From the NCBI GenBank assembly GCA_043773745.1, contig JAYVEV010000132.1, positions 5,544-69,543 on the forward strand: a DNA stretch of 64,000 bases, given 5' to 3'. This stretch comes from UKL13-2 sp043773745. Lineage in GTDB: Bacteria > Pseudomonadota > Gammaproteobacteria > Burkholderiales > Usitatibacteraceae. The position numbers and the translations under genes are program-made. Positions 61,499 to 64,000 of the stretch are shown here, piece by piece (positions within the stretch are counted from its first letter, which is position 1; each line of letters begins with the position of its first letter). The notes beneath the pieces are model-generated. The model searched no databases, had not been told where the DNA came from, and saw only the letters and a program-made list of their open reading frames with translations.

Positions 61499-62548
61499 AT
61501 GTCAACAGAAGCACCACCACCCCATGTGCGCCGCAAACGTTATGGCGGCACTCACCCGCGAAAATTTGAAGAGAAATACAAAGAACTGGACTCCCAAAAT
61601 TTCGTTACCGATGTAGAAAAAGTGATCGCGCGCGGCCAGACGCCCGCCGGTACCCATCGCCCGATTTGTGTGGATGAAATCCTCGCGATTCTAAAGCCTG
61701 TTGCAGGCGAGACAGCGCTGGATGCGACGCTGGGTTTTGGCGGTCACACACAGGCAATTCTGCCGCACCTGCTGCCTGGTGGCCGACTGTTTGCGACTGA
61801 CGTGGATTCAATCGAGTTGCCGCGCACCGAGCAGCGCTTGCGCAAGCTTGGTTTTACTGAAGATGCGTTGGTCATTCGCAGAATAAATTTTGCTGGCATC
61901 GCCAGTTTGCTGCCTGAGGCTGGTGGCGGATTTGATTGTGCTCTTGCTGATCTTGGCGTTTCCTCCATGCAGCTTGATAATCCCGCACGCGGTTTTTCCT
62001 ATAAAAACGATGGCCCGCTTGACCTGCGTTTAAACCCTGCACGCGGTATCTCAGCATCGGCTTTGCTGCAATCCGTCACCGAGGCTGCATTATCAGAATT
62101 GTTGGCTAAAAATTCAGACGAACCTCAGGCCACACTGATTGCGCATGAAATAAAAAATAATTCGGCGCCCATCGACACAACGCAACAATTGGCCGATGCC
62201 GTTCGGGCCGCACTCGACGGGATTACCGAGGAGAAAGAACATAAAAAAACCCTGGCGCGCGTGTTCCAGGCGCTGCGCATCGAAGTCAACGATGAATTCG
62301 GCGTGCTGGATCGTTTCCTGGATTTATTACCTTGGTGTATGAAGCCCGGTGGCCGTATCGCGATACTGACCTTCCACTCAGGCGAAGACCGAAGAGTTGA
62401 ACAGTCATTTCAAAAATCGTTTGCTACGGGCGTTTATTCGGCTATCGCCACCAACCCAATCCGACCGTCGGGCGAGGAACAGCGCAGTAATCCGCGCTCA
62501 ACTTCGGCCAAGTTAAGGTGGGCGATTCGGGCGGATTTTTTGGGTTAA
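61499..62548 (+). CDS. RsmH-family SAM methyltransferase outside the dcw cluster
   Basis: A 349-residue protein of the MraW/RsmH family. The SAM motif is LDATLGFGGHTQAILPHL (around residues 74-92); ALADLGVSSMQLDNPARGFS with YKNDGPLDLRLNP and FHSGEDRRVEQSF match the family. RsmH N4-methylates C1402 of 16S rRNA and normally sits between mraZ and ftsL; here it is alone and has an N-terminal extension of about 50 residues (MSTEAPPPHVRRKRYGGTHP). It may be a second paralogue or the sole RsmH. It is divergent from hrpA. Confidence 0.87.
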   Translation: MSTEAPPPHVRRKRYGGTHPRKFEEKYKELDSQNFVTDVEKVIARGQTPAGTHRPICVDEILAILKPVAGETALDATLGFGGHTQAILPHLLPGGRLFATDVDSIELPRTEQRLRKLGFTEDALVIRRINFAGIASLLPEAGGGFDCALADLGVSSMQLDNPARGFSYKNDGPLDLRLNPARGISASALLQSVTEAALSELLAKNSDEPQATLIAHEIKNNSAPIDTTQQLADAVRAALDGITEEKEHKKTLARVFQALRIEVNDEFGVLDRFLDLLPWCMKPGGRIAILTFHSGEDRRVEQSFQKSFATGVYSAIATNPIRPSGEEQRSNPRSTSAKLRWAIRADFLG

Positions 62549-62625
62549 AAATTTGGCCGCTTATTGGGCTGTATGTTTGGCCGTTTTTCTGCCTGATACT
62601 CGACTAAGCAGAAGGTGCAGTATTT

Positions 62626-63258
62626 CTACCCATCAATTTTGATGCCCTCAACCTCAAACACCCGCTTCACCGTCGGCCGTGAGGCAACCCGCAGCGCGTG
62701 CTTGGTCCAGTTTGGAAACTGCGTTTTCATGTCCAGATTGATGCGATATCCCCAGCGATAAAACACCAGCAAATACGGATCACACACGGTGTACTGACCA
62801 CCCATCGCGAAAGTTTTGCCGGTGAGCATTTTTTCGATATCGGCATAGTATTTGAGCAGATTAGCTTTGCTGGTGGCGTTGATACTTTCCTTGGCTCCCG
62901 GGTCGCTTGAGTAGCGTTCGGCACGCATAATGCCGGCAAACGCGATGTGTACGCTTGATGATATCCATGCCATTAGCGACAGTGCCTCGGCCTGCTTCCA
63001 GGTTTCCTTCGGCCACAGTCCACGGCTGGCGTAGCCGCCACCGAGGTAAGTGAGGATGGCAACGTTTTCGGTGAGCAATTTCCCATCAACCACCAGTGCC
63101 GGCACGCGAGCTTTGGGATTCACGCGCATGAAGTCGGCCTTGTGCTGATCGCCGTCTTTGAGTGAGACCAATACCGGCTCGAACGCGATGCCGAGCTCTT
63201 CGAGCACGATATGCGGCGCCAGCGAACAGGCACCGGGGGAGTAGTAGAGTTTAATCAC
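62626..63258 (-). CDS. Glutathione S-transferase
   Basis: A 210-residue GST from a GTG at 63258 with GGAAG 6 nt upstream; longer frames upstream add sequence without family likeness. The thioredoxin-fold half (IKLYYSPGACSLAPHIVLEE, NPKARVPALVVDGKLLTENV) is followed by the helical half (LPHLMAW-type segment AEALSLMAWISSSVHIAFAG). SPGACS holds the likely active-site Ser/Cys seen in beta-class GSTs. Glutathione conjugation or a thiol-transfer role is plausible; it is not recognisable as maleylacetoacetate isomerase. Confidence 0.9.
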   Translation of the reverse strand: MIKLYYSPGACSLAPHIVLEELGIAFEPVLVSLKDGDQHKADFMRVNPKARVPALVVDGKLLTENVAILTYLGGGYASRGLWPKETWKQAEALSLMAWISSSVHIAFAGIMRAERYSSDPGAKESINATSKANLLKYYADIEKMLTGKTFAMGGQYTVCDPYLLVFYRWGYRINLDMKTQFPNWTKHALRVASRPTVKRVFEVEGIKIDG

Positions 63259-63298
63259 GTCGGGCTTCCGATCATTAGGGGCAAAGAGTGCGAAGGTT

Positions 63299-64000
63299 CT
63301 ATAGTCTAGTAATGAGGGAGGATGTGTCAAACCGGCTGCCGCCGGCTTTTTGCACTTCCTCGTAAAACGCGTCAATTTGTGCAGTGACAGGCAGTTTAGC
63401 CCCGTTGCGCTTGGCTTCATCAATAACAATGCCCAGATCCTTGCGCATCCAGTCAACGGCGAAGCCAAAATTGAATTCACGTTTCAGCATGGTCTTGCCA
63501 CGGTTTTCCATTTGCCATGATTGTGCCGCCCCCTTCGAAATGACCTCCAGAACCAAATTGCCATCGAGCCCGGCTTTCTCGGCAAACGCCAAGCCCTCGG
63601 ACAAGGCCTGTACCAAGCCCGCAATGCAAATCTGGTTGACCATTTTGGTGAGTTGGCCCGCACCGGACGCGCCGAGCAGGGTGGTGGCTTTGGCGTAGGA
63701 ATCCATCACCGGCTTGGCCATATCGAATGCCGCCTGTTCACCGCCGCACATGATGGTGAGCTGGCCTTTTTCGGCGCCCATCTGTCCGCCTGAGACTGGC
63801 GCATCGATGAAGGCCACACCCTGCGCTTTGGCAAGCGCATAGAGCTTGCGCGCAGCGTCTGCGGAGGCGGTGGTGTGGTCGACCAGCACCGCGCTTTTTT
63901 TGATGCCCTTGAGAGCCGCCAAGGCGACCTCCATCAAATCTTTATCGTTACCGACACACATCATCACGAAATCGGCATCGGCGGCGGCGGCGGCGGGGGT
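63299..64000 (-). CDS. NAD-binding 3-hydroxyisobutyrate dehydrogenase-family protein, C-terminal fragment
   Basis: The gene is cut by the right edge; 234 codons are present (from TPAAAAADADFVMMCVGND to the stop). It belongs to the beta-hydroxyacid dehydrogenase family: the substrate motif FIDAPVSGGQMGAEKGQLT, the catalytic-lysine helix GASGAGQLTKMVNQICIAGL and the helical C-terminus are clear. Possible activities are 3-hydroxyisobutyrate, tartronate-semialdehyde or succinate-semialdehyde reduction. The glycine-rich cofactor loop lies outside the window. Confidence 0.9.
   Translation of the reverse strand, partial: TPAAAAADADFVMMCVGNDKDLMEVALAALKGIKKSAVLVDHTTASADAARKLYALAKAQGVAFIDAPVSGGQMGAEKGQLTIMCGGEQAAFDMAKPVMDSYAKATTLLGASGAGQLTKMVNQICIAGLVQALSEGLAFAEKAGLDGNLVLEVISKGAAQSWQMENRGKTMLKREFNFGFAVDWMRKDLGIVIDEAKRNGAKLPVTAQIDAFYEEVQKAGGSRFDTSSLITRL

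Noticed and set aside
62626..63258. Maleylacetoacetate isomerase for the tyrosine pathway
   Set aside because: The SPGACS active-site motif and gene context (next to a hydroxyacid dehydrogenase, far from hmgA) point to a general GST.
1..64000. CRISPR arrays, insertion sequences, prophage genes, tRNA and rRNA genes
   Set aside because: No regularly spaced repeats, transposase, integrase, phage structural genes or clover-leaf/rRNA patterns were recognised while reading both strands.

Overview
The window reads as a chromosomal segment of a Gram-negative betaproteobacterium. Supporting signs are a ratA/smpB divergent pair, a lone pilU-type ATPase, an HME-RND copper/silver efflux operon, the homogentisate pathway, a siroheme sulfite reductase/APS reductase cluster next to a CysB-type regulator, and a proteasome-like peptidase of the kind described from Betaproteobacteria. 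Base composition is moderately GC-rich and even. I see no IS element, phage gene, CRISPR array, tRNA or rRNA.

Layout. 1-4.4 kb: ratA (cut by the window edge), smpB, an EamA exporter, dapD, pilU, a cupin and a short gene remnant. 4.4-12.5 kb: copper/silver efflux (small secreted metal-ligand-rich protein, TolC-type channel, CusB-type adaptor fused to a CusF-like domain, CusA-type pump), then two lipoproteins, one of them patatin-like. 12.7-17.1 kb: phenylalanine/tyrosine catabolism (hppD, hmgA, fumarylacetoacetase, phhA). 17.6-25.6 kb: assimilatory sulfate reduction, with a divergent cysB-like regulator, a TauE/SafE exporter and a tightly overlapping series cysI, DUF934, cysH, cysD, cysN, cobA. 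25.7-34.9 kb: an orphan oligopeptide-binding protein, an M61 peptidase, succinate-semialdehyde dehydrogenase, gamma-glutamyltransferase, a lipoprotein FKBP, a second TauE/SafE protein and a CinA-type MoCF-domain protein. 35-37.3 kb: a minus-strand operon of proteasome homologue, S4 RNA-binding protein and YceI protein, then a YdcZ-type membrane protein.

37.5-46.9 kb is the most unusual part, a three-gene minus-strand locus. It encodes a TPR plus beta-barrel outer-membrane protein resembling Slam/DUF560 (type XI secretion), a FecR-domain protein carrying two tandem copies of a TbpB-like barrel module, and a roughly 1800-residue secreted protein built of a right-handed beta-helix, Fn3, LamG-like, Ig-like and repeated ASH-type modules. 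I propose it as a candidate type XI secretion locus with an unusual cargo. A possible structured leader RNA with mutually exclusive stems lies before the giant gene.

47.3-54.8 kb: a complete dipeptide/oligopeptide ABC importer with two tandem binding proteins. 54.9-64 kb: 2'-5' RNA ligase, an AHSA1-type lipoprotein, an aminotransferase, hrpA, a solitary RsmH-family methyltransferase outside any dcw cluster, a glutathione transferase and a beta-hydroxyacid dehydrogenase cut by the right edge.

All assignments come from reading the sequence and recalled family knowledge; no database search was run.
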